Source of the DNA: Lytechinus pictus
Lineage: Eukaryota > Echinodermata > Echinoidea > Temnopleuroida > Toxopneustidae
Length of the DNA stretch: 64,000 bases
Reading direction: 5' to 3'
Assembly (NCBI RefSeq): GCF_037042905.1
Contig: NW_026974140.1
Coordinates: 15,240,001 to 15,304,000 of the forward strand
Shown: in pieces, positions 63,601 through 64,000 of the stretch
How positions within the stretch are numbered: position 1 is the first letter of the stretch
Layout of the letters: each line of letters opens with the position of its first letter
Translations under genes and position numbers: made by a program
Notes under the pieces: generated by a model
Told to the model about the DNA's origin: nothing
The model's input: only the letters and a program-made list of their open reading frames with translations
Databases searched by the model: none

Positions 63601-64000
63601 AACAAGTGAAAATCCCTGAGAACTTCAAGCAAGATGTCATTCAGCCTATTCTCAAAGATCACTTCAAGAGAGACGAGTTCCTTGGCAGAATCAATGAAAC
63701 TGTCTTCTTTCTTCCGTTCACCGAGCAAGATCTTGTTCAACTTGTTGATAAAGAAATGGTTAAATGGGCAAAACGTGTACGCTTTAAAAAAAATCCAATA
63801 CACTCAAATTTGAAGGAGATACATTGTCAGAGAGTGCAATTCATAAAAGTTATACTAAAATGAATAAATTCTTGTGAAAATGGGAAGAAACCAGTCACTT
63901 TCTAACAAGTTCTGTAAAGAACTTCTCTGACAAGGTATATTTTTAAATTTCAGAAGGATGAGGAGAGGAGAGGAGGAAAAAAAGAAGAAAAAAAAGGAAT
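57664..64000 (+). CDS. RanBP2-type zinc-finger ClpB-like AAA+ ATPase (CLPB paralog), 3'-incomplete
   Basis: Exons: 57664-57789, 60274-60651, 61043-61148, 61571-61648, 62305-62564, 63008-63128, 63601-63776, and 63954 running off the window; about 430 aa visible, one frame, GT-AG junctions. The start is the first ATG after an in-frame stop at 57655. Four zinc fingers of the form W-x-C-x2-C-x10-C-x2-C lie at residues 6-25 ([10 protein letters not shown]), 43-62 ([10 protein letters not shown]), 97-116 ([10 protein letters not shown]) and 125-144 ([10 protein letters not shown]). A linker leads into [13 protein letters not shown], then Walker A GSSGIGKT (Lys231), pore tyrosine 273 in GYLGHDDGG, Walker [12 protein letters not shown] (Asp297-Glu298), sensor-1 FMTSN and [16 protein letters not shown]. 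The last visible exon is very rich in Lys and Glu. There is no mitochondrial leader and no ankyrin repeat. Intron positions in the AAA+ part equal those of CLPB 14 kb upstream. The motifs required for ATPase activity look intact. Function is inferred: a disaggregase or remodeller recruited by the fingers to ubiquitin or RNA. Sensor-2 and the C-terminus lie outside the window. Confidence 0.9.
58202..58382. mobile_element. Short palindromic element
   Basis: GGCCGTTTCATAAAGCTGTTCG at the left and its reverse complement (CGAACAGCTTTATGAAAC) at the right, with TAAGAACGACTGGTG / CACCAGTCGTTCTTA inside. Same family as 23301-23472. Confidence 0.75.
58402..59577. mobile_element. CpG-rich element with inverted ends and internal duplication
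   Basis: Ends CCCCTTTCACAATTGACGTA and TACGTCAATTGTGAAAGGGG are inverted repeats of 20 bp. The interior carries many GTCGTGCGAC-like and GTCGCAAGAC-like palindromes. A ~480-bp part occurs twice: GTCTTGCAACAGTCTTAT and GATTTTGAACATGTTC each appear near 58680/59168 and 58932/59394. No gene visible. Much richer in CpG than the surroundings. Confidence 0.75.
59690..59830. repeat. ATT/ATC trinucleotide microsatellite
   Basis: About 140 bp of interrupted ATT and ATC repeats in intron 1 of the zinc-finger ClpB gene. Confidence 0.8.

Noticed and set aside
1-64000. CRISPR arrays, operons or prokaryotic defence genes
   Set aside because: The window is spliced animal DNA. The spaced repeats seen are MITEs, SINEs and tandem repeats.

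Overview
This is a eukaryotic, animal window. It is AT-rich, has multi-exon genes with GT-AG introns, and carries many dispersed repeats, MITEs and tRNA-derived SINEs. The gene set (ILK, CLPB), a Penelope-like element and frequent palindromic MITEs suggest an invertebrate deuterostome, most likely an echinoderm such as a sea urchin. The species is an inference, not a reading.

Layout. 1-9259 has no supported gene and holds repeats plus the 3' flank of ILK. 9260-27103 (minus) is a complete integrin-linked kinase gene, ILK, with 11 coding exons and 448 aa. 27104-28061 is a shared head-to-head promoter interval. 28062-43974 (plus) is a complete mitochondrial CLPB/SKD3 gene with 13 coding exons and 633 aa (leader, ankyrin repeats, one AAA+ domain). 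One of its introns holds a decayed antisense non-LTR retrotransposon. 43975-46467 is 3' UTR and low-complexity DNA. 46468-51200 is a tRNA-Gln(CUG) cluster of six loci, four of them intact, that grew by segmental duplication. 51215-57664 is an ~0.86 kb tandem duplication whose second copy was split by a broken Penelope-like element (reverse transcriptase plus GIY-YIG endonuclease). 57664 to the window end (plus) is a 3'-incomplete second ClpB-type gene. It has no leader and no ankyrin repeats and instead starts with four RanBP2/NZF-type zinc fingers.

Main point. The two ClpB-type genes share every intron position and phase across the AAA+ region that can be compared, so they are tandem paralogs in which the N-terminal module was exchanged: mitochondrial leader plus ankyrin in one, zinc fingers in the other. 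Animals are generally held to have lost cytosolic Hsp104/ClpB and kept only mitochondrial CLPB. A zinc-finger ClpB without a visible leader, whose first finger has the Thr-Phe pair of ubiquitin-binding NZF fingers, is the best candidate here for an undescribed system: a ubiquitin- or RNA-directed disaggregase outside mitochondria. Its promoter region was duplicated and then invaded by a retroelement.

All exon boundaries were read by eye from splice signals, reading frame and remembered family resemblance. No database search was run.
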